Shown here piece by piece: positions 30,420-42,429 of a DNA stretch of 64,000 bases. The notes under the pieces are model-generated. The model had not been told where the DNA came from. It made no database searches and saw only the letters and a program-made list of their open reading frames with translations. The stretch is taken from assembly GCA_033182465.1 (NCBI GenBank), contig CP137319.1:2480001-2544000 (forward strand), in the 5' to 3' direction. Numbering within the stretch: position 1 is the stretch's first letter; every line of letters begins with the position of its first letter. Source of the stretch: Sanghuangporus weigelae. Its lineage: Eukaryota > Basidiomycota > Agaricomycetes > Hymenochaetales > Hymenochaetaceae. Made by a program: the position numbers and the translations under genes.

Positions 30420-32018
30420 CTACAGCTCAATCGAATCGGTTGCTGCGGTGGTATTATTTGACGAAGACGACGAATCATTTGATGCCTCGAGCGACTCAGT
30501 AGCTTGTGACCAGGATTCTTGAGCAGTTGAGATGACACCTCGGACATTTAATAGGATGCGAGCACCGGTGATGGACATTGTCGAACGCAGAACCTGAAGC
30601 ATCGAGTTTAGTAGCGAGTTGTGGGAAGCGCGGTGTAGATGATGAGATTACCGATGCTCGTCGCTGAAAGTATTGGTCAATTCTCAGCTGAACGAAACAG
30701 AATTAGACTCACCGAGCATGAAAGTATAATAAGTAAATCCTAGAATATCATTATCAATATAAAAATCTAATTCAGGTGGGATAAATAGCTTACCATCCCT
30801 GACAAGTACTGTAAGGAGAGGTGTACGTCCGTGTCGAACTGGAATGGTATTAGTAGTTGGCTCTCTTGCCCATCCGAGGCCAACTGACTCACTTTTTGCG
30901 ATAACTTTCGTCAGAGTCAACAAGAAAATAACGGTGTCGAAAACCATCAATGCTGCCCAAGCGGGTGTTGTAATGGTTGTATTCAGAGAAACGAGACCGC
31001 TATCGCATCCGAAGACTGGTTGTATTCTGCGAACTAAGTGAGTGATTTGAACGCGAAGACGATCAGCCACTCACAAAGGATTTGCTTTGACTAGAGGAAT
31101 ATGATTTTGCAACCACTTTTCGTCAGATTATGAAATGTTACGCACAAACAAGAGATTTGGAGACAAGGGCGATGGAGGTCGCCATTGTGATATCTGTCGC
31201 CTGTGAATATTAGCAGAGGCGTTGTCACGAAACACGTATTACCCACTATGGTCACGATTATCAAGGCTACGACGACAAGCCGCCTTTTATCCCACAACGC
31301 GATGGTTCGTAACACGACTATGACTATTCTCTCGATTCAGCCAAGCTGGGTCGGAAAAGACAAAAATTGAAAGTTATTACGTTGTACCGGGATGATGAAC
31401 ACCAGCGTGGACCAACTATCCAGGTAGGCTGCAACCGAGCAGAACTAGAAGCAAGCTGAGGCAACATTCAGAGAAGAGAATGAGATAGACTCACAGTACT
31501 GCTCGCGGAGAAATCTAGTGTGTCTTGAAGAGCACGATTACCTCCGTCAACAAACATTGGTCAGATTGTACTCACAAGTTAGCCATATCACAGCCTCCAT
31601 CAAGATCGGATACCTGCAGGCAAGATACAGAACTTTTCCAGCAGACCATTTAGCCTTCCAAATAAGATAAACCTGGAAAAACGTAAGGGGAAAATAGGAT
31701 TCTGGATGGACATAAGTGACTTGTACCTCGCTTGAACAAAGAAAAATCACAGTTAGACGAGGAAAGGAACAAACTCAATAGCTACATACTCTTGTAATGA
31801 TATCAAGATGTCCCAAGCCAAGACCACGAAAGATGCGACTAATGAAAGCATATGAGGCAGGGAAAAGAGATTCAAAGCGGTGGTGCGGCAAACCTGTGAG
31901 ATACTGAGAGGAGTTAACGGACTTCACTTTAGACAATAAACTGGAAGCATACCCTGGAAGTCTGTAAGTCAAGTGCAACTTGCTGCAGGAGCTGGATCTC
32001 TTCCCCGAGAGTGCTCAT
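30420..32018 (-). CDS. DUF6533-type seven-transmembrane protein
   Basis: A many-exon membrane protein. The diagnostic N-terminal block is YLTVASFVVLAWDILISLQ, then DEVYLIWKAKWSAGKVLYL and ACRYPILMEAVIWLTY. Later exons give FCSVAAYLDSWSTLVFII, IVVLRTIALWDKRRLVVVAL and VFDTVIFLLTLTKVIAKSES as further membrane segments. The end, LLNVRGVISTAQES, is a typical post-helix-7 tail followed by a Ser/Asn-rich cytoplasmic end. To join LQ to the WKAKW exon in frame, a 4-nt exon CGAG (31727-31730) is required, giving LQDEVYLIW. The first exon (MSTLGEEIQLLQQ) is tentative because its donor phase is ambiguous. The family is expanded in Agaricomycetes; a receptor-like role has been suggested but is not established. 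Confidence 0.75.
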
Positions 32019-33273
32019 TGTTCCGATGATGGGGTGATGACACGGACGACGCGTATTTTATAGGGTCGGAGGAGACGCTCAAAACACAGTGTTGAAATTG
32101 GTCCCATTGAGAGCCCTATAAGCGAATAGGGCGAAGTAGCGCTTGTTTGTGTGAGCGACGCCGGCACCTCAATTTCCAAACAATCGCTGCGATTCGCAGG
32201 CCAATGCGCCAACCTGTGCAAGATGGGGAGCAAGGCGAGCTCGTGGCGCTCACCGGAGGTTCGTTTATTTAACGACGTTATGATAGCGATTAGAATAGCC
32301 CAATAAGGGTGAAAATTCGCGTAGGGAGGTCAAGGAAGCCGCATTGTTTGAAAGTACGATCCATCAACGTTTGATCATCAATAACATCTTGGGAATCGTT
32401 GTGGACAAGGCGCGGAGAAGTGGTTGCAGCATCCCACGGCACGAACAACGCGGAGATCAATCAGCCCTCTAAGAGATAGCTTAACAAAAAATACACTTCT
32501 CCATGAACGAGAGCCCGTCTTACCGTAGACGTCTGAGAGTATTGAGTTGTGGCAAACGATCTGTGGCAATTTCTAAATACAGCATTGCATGATGATGTCA
32601 GCATGTTTTCAGCGTCGATCATTTCGCGCCCTTGTTTCTTTAACTTGCCACCCTAACTGCGAAAAGGGAATCTAATTCAATTCTCTTGGTCTCTAGACCA
32701 GCCATAACATAGCGCAAAATAATCAAGCCCTTTCCTTAATGATAGAGCCATAAAGCAATCCTAGTACTGATTGTTGGGAACTGATTCCTCCACCTCACTT
32801 GGGTCCTCAGAGAAGCCGATAAGCCATGCGACCATGAAAGGGACTCGGACTAATCTGGCCGTTTCGTGACGTACGAGTCCTAAACTGTAACGGCGTACTT
32901 TACAAGAGTGATTATGACTTGCGTCAGACCTTCTGATTATCGTGCTGTTGCTTCTTGCTTCTTTGATCTGCAGAATACGTGTCTGTGAACCATCTTCTTC
33001 TATCTTCCGAGGACTCACTTAATCCTACTCAGCCTTGGTTTGACCATGGCTGCTCGCAACGAACGTGCCACAGTCTAGTGGTCGATGCGCGCGCGTGCTG
33101 AAGAATGAAGCTCGCCACATTAATATTCACTTGCGTGGCTCTGATTCTAGGAGTTATGCATGCCTTAATTAAGTGGCCACAGCTATTTCTTTCGTATATA
33201 AATAGTCTGGCTCTCTCCATCTCTCCCTCCTTAGAACCGTTCAACCATCTCCGTGTATTTGCTACGATTCTTA
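32019..33273. other. 1.25 kb without a recognisable gene
   Basis: Minus-strand frames at 32378-32569 and 32761-33018 lack motifs. The region just before 33274 (GTATATAAATAG near 33,195) looks like a TATA-type promoter for the plus-strand gene. Confidence 0.35.
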
Positions 33274-34573
33274 ATGAGTGAAACGTAAGTACTGCGTCAA
33301 CTAGTGTTCCGACCGTATGCGTATAATGCGTATACGGCTTTCCGTATACGGGATACGGCCGTATCGTATAAGAGAAAAAGAAGAAAATATACGGCCCGTA
33401 TATATACGGCCGTATCCCGTATAGAGTTGGGAAAGAAATGCCGTATACGGTATATGCGCCATATACGGAACTCCGCTTCGCATGCCCTTTGGAAGGGTAT
33501 TTGTCCCTGCCTTCCATGCGGGGAGCATATTATTTTCTTTGGAAATCATAATTTGAGTGTTACCAAGCACGGCAGGACTGGTGCCAGCAAAAATTTTGGC
33601 AATATGCAACCAGGTAAGCGATTATTCACTCACATCCGGTGATCACAAATACGCTGATCTGCTGGACTGCTATGAAAATCATCCCTAAGCACCATTATCA
33701 GTGAACAGAACCTTCATTGTATCGAGATAGACTTTGAACACTTTGAAAAGATATTTGTTAGTATGTCCTGATGTGGTAGAGTTACGGAACCTCCGTATAC
33801 GCCGTATTCCCGTATACGGGTGTTCCGTATCCGTATGAGACCTTGACCACCAAATATACGGCCGTATTTCATACGGTCGTATCCGTATAAGACTCGAGTT
33901 ATACGGCCGTATCCGTATACGATACGGTCGGAACCCTAGCGTCAACCCGATGTTATCTCAAGTACGCACTGTTTTTAGTTCCTTGACCGTCCGGACTGTA
34001 ATGATACCCATGGGTGACCACGAACCACAACGGATCCCAAGGAACAACCTTCCGTATATCCATTTCTGTCATCGCGATGGAACTCCGATAGGCTTGTCAT
34101 ACACTGGGCGCGCTGACCTTATCTCCGGGGCCAATGATTCTGCTATTCTCCTTGTTGGAGGAGTGAAAGACACAAAGGTCGTTATTATTTACGTAAGAAC
34201 CCATTATGTCGACTCACAAATGACAAAGGTCTTACTCGTTAGTCAGTTTCCAGGTTATCCATGTTTCCACGAGCGAAAGATTATTAATATTGAACAGGGG
34301 CACGACTCGTTCACGCTGTTGCAACGAAAGTTATCATATATGTGAGTCCGGTGCCAGAATCTCCTCTCTTGTCTACATCATAACCTCACGTTCGTCTCTC
34401 TACAGCTATTTACTAGATGTGCACATGACTGTTCGGATAGAAATTGGTTGCTTGCGCATAAGCGCATCTATCCCTACAACATGTATCTTCACGGTATGAA
34501 GAGCACGTTCCACGGTTATCGGAAAGTGGATCCTTCTACGTCGTACATACCGAAAGCGCTTCGTCGCGAATAA
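33274..34573 (+). CDS. Unidentified gene carrying a MITE in intron 1
   Basis: A tiny first exon (MSE, 33274-33284) ends at GTAAGT, and the next exon starts after TTTTTAG at ~33,980 with SLTVRTVMIPMGDHEPQRIP. It continues NNLPYIHFCHRDGTPIGLSY and ANDSAILLVGGVKDTKVVII. A later exon, after a clear GTGAGT...CTACAG intron (34,342-34,405), reads best as RNWLLAHKRIYPYNMYLHGM and ends IPKALRRE. I could not join the middle exon to this last exon in one frame, so either an intron is misplaced or the gene is damaged. The first intron is 50 nt once the transposon is removed. No domain recognised. Confidence 0.45.
33302..33938. mobile_element. hAT-type MITE, 637 bp, inside an intron
   Basis: Ends are TAGTGTTCCGACCGTAT on the left and the reverse complement of TAGGGTTCCGACCGTAT on the right. 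The 8-bp GCGTCAAC occurs directly outside both ends (33294-33301 and 33939-33946), a perfect hAT-size target duplication. The terminal TAGNG fits the hAT consensus. Both subterminal ~150 bp are packed with CCGTAT/ATACGG motifs, many as CCGTATACGG palindromes. No transposase is encoded. Confidence 0.9.
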
Positions 34574-35994
34574 TGTGAGTTCCGTGCTGAGTCTCACATC
34601 AAACATTCAGCTAACGTTTGTTGTGATTTCTCAGAGTCATGACTTCCACTCATGCGCATCCTTATGTAAATTGTCAAATTTGTGCATGTCCTCCTTCTAA
34701 TGTAGTACATAAATGATCTGCCTTAGCAGAGACTATTGAAGTATTCGTCATTTTGTTGTGATTGATTCGCCCAGTACTATGATCAGTGCTATGATGCACC
34801 ACCTCTGCTCTCTGTACTTGGTCCAACCACAACCACAGAGAGATGAGAATAGGAGACTTCGTGATAACTTCCATCCCCTCAAGCGTTCTCGTAGCAGACA
34901 ACTAGATATTCAGCTGCTGAACGCCTTTGATGGGAAACAAAGGTCTTAGCAGGTATGACAGACTCGTCGAGATGTCCTGTATCTGCAGGAAATCTTCCTC
35001 CAATTCGGTTTGCTCTACCCAATGGTAGAGATAAGCGCCATGGACGCGAAAAGCATCCTACATCCGATGCGGCAGAGAACCTATTATTCCTCGCGCCTTA
35101 CGATAGCCTCCGCTTTACGGAATCATCCAAGCAAGAAGCTTCCGCCCTGCTTTTACGAGTTTTCGAGCTACCTTTCCGATTTGCCATGCGCTAGCCCGGA
35201 TATGCAGGAATCTCTTCGATCACAGCTATTCCACTTTTCTCTCCAAGCTGGCCTTTACACGCGTAATGCTCTCAGGATTCAGCACTAAGCAATCATCAAT
35301 ACCTCTAAGGATATGCAATTCAACGTGCTTGTATTTGCATCATCTACTAATCGATGTTCGTATTTCTTAATATAGAAATGTAGCACCTTACCATGCAGTC
35401 GGAGATACGCCATGTATCAGATCGGAGCGAACGAGAGAGGCGGCATATCTGCGAGAAACGTCTGTTACCGGGTAACTGCAACACATTTGACGGGATCTGG
35501 CAGATCGACGCGGGCATTCGCGTCTCTGTTTCGCTGAGGCCGTATTTATGACTCTATATCGTTAGTTCCCATCTTTATCGAGGGCATACCTGGGTACCCC
35601 GGTCGATCAGTTTAGGGCGGAGCTTGTATTGCTAGGTCGCTCCCCCCCTCAGACGCGTTGTGATCTCGTGAACGGTTCGACGAACGATCCATTGCATGTT
35701 CGGAAAGAATCGAAGCTCCTCTTTCTAGATTTTCCTATTAAAGAATCGGTTACTTCATTCGTCGTAATCTAGCAGGATGTCAACATAGTATCTCGGATAC
35801 GCGCATTGCCTAGTCTTTAAGTTTTGCGCCAAGAAGATTTGAAAGCCGAAGGAATCCCATTGTTAGCCAAGTAATCTATACTACAAAAACAACACTGATA
35901 CTGCGTATACTGGATTCGATTGTCAGTTCCCGGGGAAGATTTCAACATCAGTACATGGCGCATTGCTTATGTCAATAATTCATGAAGGAAGAAG
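34574..35994. other. 1.4 kb without a recognisable gene
   Basis: Two overlapping plus-strand frames (34955-35194 and 35010-35288) are open but show no domain. The part next to 35995 is the 3' region of the sedolisin gene. Confidence 0.35.
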
Positions 35995-38696
35995 TCAAGG
36001 AAGGAGCAACCAGAGCGCGAGAAGACGCTCAAAGTTTGGAGTCCCGAGGCCCGTCACCTACCAAGAACAGCTTCAGTTCCGTCAAGGCCAGCAAAACTGG
36101 ATCGAACTTTACTCACCGGATCCCATCCAGTTGTCGCAGTGAATCCCGGAGTACCTGTCATATCATCGGTGAGACGGGAAGAAACGGATGATCGAAACCG
36201 CAAAAGAGACGATGACGTACCACAGCCCTGATTACCACCACTCGTGATATCATTGAATGCCGAACGGAACGGCGAGCTATAGATCGCGGGGTTGATAAAA
36301 CCTACGACGTCAACGCCACATTGACACATTAACATGAATTAGTCATGACAGACGACAGCAGAGAAGCGGACGCACCGACAGGGCGTTTCCCGACCGCAAG
36401 CCGGGCATCATTTATCAGCGTGATGATTGACGCTGTCGTCGGTGCAGACGCAGACGTGCCAAATACAAGGTTGAATTCTATTTGCTGACGCAATTAGTGA
36501 TGAGCGGCCGAGGTATAAAAACCACCCACCTCCGTCAACTATCCAGTGCAATCTAAGGTCAGTCCACTTGATCAAGATAGGCCCGTCGGCTACTTACTCG
36601 CAATCACATAGTTCGCCCTGAAATGCCAACCTACATCAGGAACCCCGTATTTACAGTACTTGCATATTATGGAACGCACCCATTAGCACTCAAGTCTGGG
36701 AACGCCCGACTAGTACCCGAGTTATTGAACTGCTCTCCAGAGAACGGTGGAGGGTGATTCTTTAAGAAACTCGCAACATCTGCCTTCTGGTAACTTGGTA
36801 TACTGAAGATGTTTGAGAATCCACCTCCGGAAAAGATGACTTGCTCGCACGCTCCTTCTGGGTCGTGTACAGTGCTGTTTGGGTTGACCTGCGTTGCTCC
36901 GACACTTCACAACAAATGCATCAACAAGAGCGACAATCAATTCGGAGCGGCTTACGAGGTGATGAATGGACAACCACTGGGGAATGACTTTGTAATTACA
37001 TATCAGAAACAGCCTGGATATAGTAAAACGAGCCCTTACTGGATTGAACCGGATCCCATCGGGTGTTTCGTTTCCTGTTGAATAAGCGAGTCTGGACCTT
37101 GAGTACGCATAGATACCAAAGACACTACGCACCATCAGCATCAAGGCAGACATTTCCGAAACCCGCAACACCGAAATCACCGGAGCTATATAACACGGTT
37201 GTCTATCCTACTTCTTCAGAACAACACATCGTAAACGCAGGGAAAGGACACTGACACCCGTGAGTCCGATCTTGCCATACTCCGTGCATTGGCGCATCGC
37301 GGATCGTGCAGAAATAGTGATTTCATCTTGACCATAGGAGACAGAAACAACGTTTGGCGGCTAATAACCAAGGATCAGTTACGCTCTAAACCGCGACCAG
37401 TAAGAAATGCTTACCTTGATGATGCCACAACTCTCCGGACCTATGTTTCATCAAGTTAGGCCAGAGACCGTGTGACAACCAAGCACGTACCCTTGAATCC
37501 GCCTGCCAGAGGATCTGGATAGATGCCATCCTGTGGATAAGGTTAGTTTCAAGGAATGATTTACCTTTCAGATATGATCGGCATACCTGCTCGGGGTCAT
37601 CGCCACCTTCAAATGTACAGAATGATGCATCAACCGCATCGAGCCAATTATCAAAACCAGCACCTTCAACCAAGTCACCCGTTTGAAGAAGCAGAACTGG
37701 CTGCGGGTTCGTAAGCGCCATCGCATACTCCAAATCGAGATCGCTTTCGCCATTAAAGTCAAAAGACTGGTTCGTCGTCTGCGCAATACCTCCATCTATG
37801 CTCACTAGCTGAGGTTTTTGCCCAACCTGGCGCGCAGAGAAGTTATGGAAGAACATGTCAAGATCGGATTGCAGGAATGCCTGAGGTGTGAACTCGACTA
37901 CGCCAAATGTGTTTCGGTGAGTCGACACGGGTTTATGGTTGATATTGTACAATGTTTGCAAGCAGATAGGTGTGATGAAGCGATCACAATCTGCGAGACC
38001 GAGAGTTGTGCTACCATCAACCTTACGCCCATTTGTCTTGGGTCCGTTGAAGCTGGACGGACTGCCCAGTTTGACTGGCGGATTGATCGTCGTTGCGGCA
38101 CGCTTGTCCAGATTGTTAGGCTCAGGAACGGGAATCCGCGCGTTGAAGGCCGTCGTCGGCTTAATGAGGTCAATGTGTGGAACCAGATGCTCAGGGACAT
38201 GATACGCTTCACAGCCCACGCGTTCCACGCCATCCGTATCCTCAAAAACATGGTACTCCGCATGAAGTAAACTCTCCACCTCTGAAACGCTTGCATTGAA
38301 CTCGAGCCAACTGCGGCTGTTACTTATGCGTAAACGTTCATGCGACACGCCATTTGAGGTGAGCCAGTCAGTGACAGCATTGACGGTCTCACTGGCCGGG
38401 GCGAACTGTTCGACGACACGCTGAGCAGACCAATGTTTGCCGTAGTCGGGCGAATCGGGATGTGAGACTGCGTTGAGGGCGTCCTCGAGTGTGTGCGTGT
38501 TCTGATGCGCGAGACCGATGCGCACCGGGAGGATAGCTTCCGCTTCTAGTCGACGTGCGAATCGCCAACCGCGTGCATGCGGGGTGAAAGACCGACGTTC
38601 ATGCAGGACTGGTGGAGACAGTTGCGGGATCCCACCTACAACACCTGCAAGGACAGAGACAGCGACGAGAGCGAGGAGATTGTAAAGCGCGAGCAT
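35995..38696 (-). CDS. Sedolisin (S53) serine-carboxyl peptidase, secreted
   Basis: Starts [18 protein letters not shown], a signal peptide, at 38696; an upstream in-frame Met at 38732 would bury it. A ~190-residue prodomain ([40 protein letters not shown]) precedes the catalytic unit. The Glu/Asp pair lies in [12 protein letters not shown], the oxyanion Asp region in [12 protein letters not shown], then [31 protein letters not shown] and [11 protein letters not shown]. The nucleophile lies in [15 protein letters not shown], and the Ca2+ site region ends [13 protein letters not shown]. About ten introns of normal size interrupt it. All catalytic residues are present, so it should be active. 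The family includes fungal tripeptidyl peptidases and aorsin, acting at acid pH outside the cell. Confidence 0.9.
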
Positions 38697-39299
38697 GACC
38701 GACCTGTTGCCTGGGCGAGCCCTGTCACCCAACAGACGCTGGACACCATGGCTTTAAAGAGCGGGAATTTTGGAAGTGTAGCACGCGGATACAGAATGGA
38801 AATAGCATTATTAGTATAGTAAATCCCAGGCGTATGCTTCGCAACCTATAGTAGCATAGGGATTCGCATAAGCAGAACGAATAAAAGAAGGCGGCACTCC
38901 TGATGGGCCTCTATTCGTGCGAACAGCGGCCGTATTTCGGATAGAACCCCCATGTGTTGCGTCGCACGGGCTTGATAAGAAGGCTGCGACGCGTCGACCG
39001 AACTGCCCGCTCATCAGCGATCCGCGACCGCGTCGTATGGTGGTCGGCTTTAGAGGACTTTCATTTGTACTTTCTGAAAAATAAGAATAACGCAACCGTT
39101 CTGATTGAGAAGCAACACTCGGTCCAAGGTAGAAAGCGGATGGTAGCTATCCATCAATAGGTTAGGAATCCAGTACTTGATTGGAATCCATCCTTATTGA
39201 TGACGTGCCCTCTGGCGACAATTTGACGCGTAAGACGCTGAGCTGGCGACAGCCGCCCCGCGTTGACATTCGACGTCTGTCTGGCACGTCACGTCAGGC
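38697..39299. other. Intergenic region
   Basis: Promoter side of the sedolisin gene; a TTTAAAG box lies ~55 bp upstream of the start on the minus strand. No gene seen up to the duplicated block at 39,300. Confidence 0.4.
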
Positions 39300-39612
39300 A
39301 AGTTATTTCCACAATCGCCATCACGTGTATCGTCCAACCGCGTCTCGTCTCGTCTCATTTGAACGCGTACCGTACCCCTTGCCACCGCGTCGATGCTTTT
39401 CCGTCCCCTCCGTCTCGTGACATCATCCCCGATGCGCCTTTTTTCAGCCAACACAAGAGCCTTTCATTCTTTGTCCAGCTCGGACGACAGTACTGATAAC
39501 CCCTTCGATTCAGAGTGGCCACCAAAACAGCTGTTAAAGAGGGAGAAGAGTCAGGCATTGCAGAATACAAGGTGCGCCCTGCCCTGGGCTACTCAAAGTC
39601 GCTTATCTAGAT
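39300..39612 (+). pseudogene. Truncated duplicate of the exonuclease gene 5' end
   Basis: About 310 bp matches 49,217-49,530 at roughly 90% by eye: ~95 bp of upstream sequence, the first exon (MLFRPLRLVTSSPMRLFSAN, ending LLKREKSQALQNT) and the start of intron 1 up to TCGCTTATCTA. After that, similarity ends and none of the downstream exonuclease exons is present. The reading frame of exon 1 is intact, and because the copied segment includes upstream sequence it could still be transcribed. Confidence 0.8.
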
Positions 39613-40244
39613 CTTCGACGCGTTGCGGAGTTTACGCGTCTTCGGATGATCTATCTATAAATTATTTACGCGGACCTCGTGTTTGGCCATAGAGCATATT
39701 GGCAACAGTCAATAATCTAGACCATATCAAAAAAATGATACCTGTGCTATCGAAAAATGACAATTACCTAAATCGCTATGCGGTAGCCTAGCCACGTCTC
39801 ACTTACATTGAGTCTCAGTTCGATGACTGAGCTTCTGCTTGTATTGCAGATTTGTCCCCTCCAATATGTAAACTAACATTACATAAAGAGCAGTATAGTG
39901 AATGCTAAGTGAATCACAGAGCTGCCCACATATACAGCGTTTTCTATGAGTTTGGGTGTGGTCGCTTACTATTCCTCGAAAGGCTATCATAAATTAGAGC
40001 CCCACCTTCCTTACAGGGCTTACGAAACTATGAGCCGACACCTTATCAAATTTTGAAACACGTCATCAATATGCTCTAATATCAAATCTCCCTTTCGGCT
40101 GCCATTGATAGTATGTGTAGATTTCTCGATAGCACAAACTACTAATTTTCATGAAATTCGCATACTCAAGCAAGGTAATTATTCTCAAGGCGTTTCTTTG
40201 ACAAAAAATAACTAAGAACACTTCTCTTCTAGTCCAAGCCCTTC
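39613..40244. other. Intergenic region
   Basis: AT-rich; no gene or repeat recognised between the truncated duplicate and the P450 3' end. Confidence 0.4.
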
Positions 40245-42429
40245 TCAGTTCCCCTTGAATAGTGACACCTTCAAGGGAAACTGTGGAGTTTTATCCTCAG
40301 AGTTCTTCAAAACGGACCTGGCTATTCCGGACATCTCCCATTCCAACTCCAGACCCGGAGCGAAAACCAATGACTCGAGCAGAACGGTCAACACAAGTTC
40401 CATTTATACACGGAAGGAGATAGTCTGGGCGAATCACAGGTGAACAATGCTTTCAATGAAATGGAGTGCAAACAGTCCTTACTCATTTCCATTTCGGCGA
40501 ATTTGAATCCGCTGCAACAAGGGATAACCGGTCAGCTGAAAGTGGCACTGATGAGAGTATGGAATTACTAACATGCATGTTCGACCGCCTCCAAGGAAGG
40601 TCATCCTGCACACGGATTAATAAATAGATTAGCTCTAATAAATCATGTTCACAGAAAGCCTCATCTTACATCGATGAGTAGACTCCAGGTAAATGCGCCT
40701 TGCTCACGCTCTCCGGAAGAGGATTCAACCATCGCTCAGGCTTCCACTCCTCCGCATCCTCACCCCAGATCTTCTTGCTCCTGTTCACACCGTAGATCAA
40801 TATATATATGTTCGTGTTATTCTTCACCGGTATCTCCGTGATTTCTGTCTTTCCGTTTGCGCTAAGGATAGGCCAGGTGAGAGGCATGATCACATCCTTT
40901 CTTGTCCTGTACACGATGTCGTATGAGTACGGGTGCACGCACAAGTACAATAAAGAGAACTATCTGGAAAAAGTTTGCTCACGTGCGTGCTTGAAAAATA
41001 ACAGGAGGGAACACGCGCAGAGTCTCACGGCAGAAAGCGTCGAGGTACGGAAGGTCCATGAGGGTATCATAGTCAAAATCTGCTCCTCCACGCTCCTTTC
41101 TAGCGGCAATTATATCATCTCGGAGGCACTTCTGTACGTCTGGGTGCAGAGCAAGTAGGTGTAGAGCCCTGCTTAGAGCATTGGAAGTAGTGTCTTGACC
41201 TGCTACGGTGAACGTGCTTTACGATAAAGAGTTGGTAAAGCGATCCAAAAGGTTTGACATATGCAGAAGCTTACTTTAATTGCCCAGTGATTTCTTCCTC
41301 CGGTAGTCTGTCCTTTTCATCTGCAGACATGTTTGCTTTGACTAGGAGTCCATCTGAGCAAATGCTTCGGCCGTGGAATTATCATGTCACTTACGCAGTA
41401 CACTTAAAATATCCTTTCCCATGCCGACCCTCTTGAGTACTTCTTTATCCCCCTTCTCCGACGCCCTTTTGCTTTCTTCATAAATGGACTTGGAGTAATT
41501 ATCGAGCTTGTCGGTGGTCCCGATCAACTCTTTGATGGGCTTGGACGGAACAAACTCCAGAACTTTGCGGCGAAATGCTGGAGGACCGAGTTTTACCAGC
41601 CAAGGTAGAAACCGCCTCGGGAATTCGGTCTTGAAAACCAGTAAGCTGTAGCATACCAGGATCTGAATTGAATTCTTATAGTAAAGAAACCGTAATACTC
41701 ACAACAATTTCTCGGTGTATTTGCCATATTCACTCGACTTTTCATCATGAAGGGCATTGAACGTGTAACCAAACCCAGCCTGACCGATGTACTCAAGGGC
41801 TGCTCTGGAAAGCAATGACATAAGGTCAATCTCCCTTGGTCCGTCCGTTACTGGTTTCGAAAGGATATCACGGAGCTGCAACGCTATATTATTAGATTGA
41901 AAAGTAATGTCTTTGATGCAACGTACGTCATATGCGATTGGATAGAACATCGGAATGAGGTTTCGCATGTGTTTCATCGAGAACACAGGGTTTAGTATCT
42001 TGCGTTGTCGCCGGTGATGGTCTCCCGAACAAGGATAATCATCAGAATATCAGTTTCTTTAAGAATAAAAATGTGAATAAACAAGAGACACACCAAGGGT
42101 TGATAAAAGGCTCGTGCCGGTAGTCAAGCCATGTGTGCTTCATAAGAGATGTGTATGAATGTTGGACAATCACGACTTGAAATTCACCTACACTAGGAAC
42201 GAGCTAGTCTCTTCATAGATGTACTGATCCTTGACGAGAATATGATGTAGAGCTAGTGGATCAGATACGTATAGGTCATCTTTCTAAGGAGCCAAGGTTA
42301 CCAATGGAGACCAGAGCTAGAGACTTGATTTGTACTCACCCCAAACAACATGGGCAACTTGACTACGCCAGCGGACCTCTTAGCGAATACATCCTCACAG
42401 ATGGGAAGGAATTCACAGGCAGGCATAGG
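40245..42429 (-). CDS. Cytochrome P450, 5' end unresolved, last acceptor lost
   Basis: P450 hallmarks are all readable across the exons: GDHHRRQRK-like C-helix region (here DHHRRQRKILNP), I-helix AGQDTTSN, K-helix ETLRVFPPV, the meander EEWKPERWL, and heme loop FLGGGRTCIGFKFAEMEM with the Cys ligand. The C-terminus LVLTVLLESLVFAP...SLFKGN ends at 40245. To reach it from EMEM, an acceptor is needed at 40400-40401, which reads GG on the minus strand (AATGG) instead of AG; no other AG keeps the frame, and read-through stops early. The exon encoding SAGVVKLPMLFG is the most 5' one I trust; no N-terminal membrane anchor was found upstream. Probably a clan of fungal monooxygenases in secondary metabolism or detoxification; possibly non-functional. 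Confidence 0.75.

Noticed and set aside
33029-33945. Tyr/Arg/Pro repeat proteins in several frames
   Set aside because: They are translations of the CCGTATACGG motif arrays of the hAT MITE, not genes.
34190-34345. Treating GTAAGA at ~34,193 as an intron donor in the MITE-bearing gene
   Set aside because: None of the following acceptors gives a frame that joins both neighbours; left unresolved rather than forced.
42000-42070. A second lost acceptor (GG) in the P450 gene before the C-helix exon
   Set aside because: An AG three bases further downstream (CGGGAG) keeps the frame and gives STLDHHRRQRK, so a canonical site exists.
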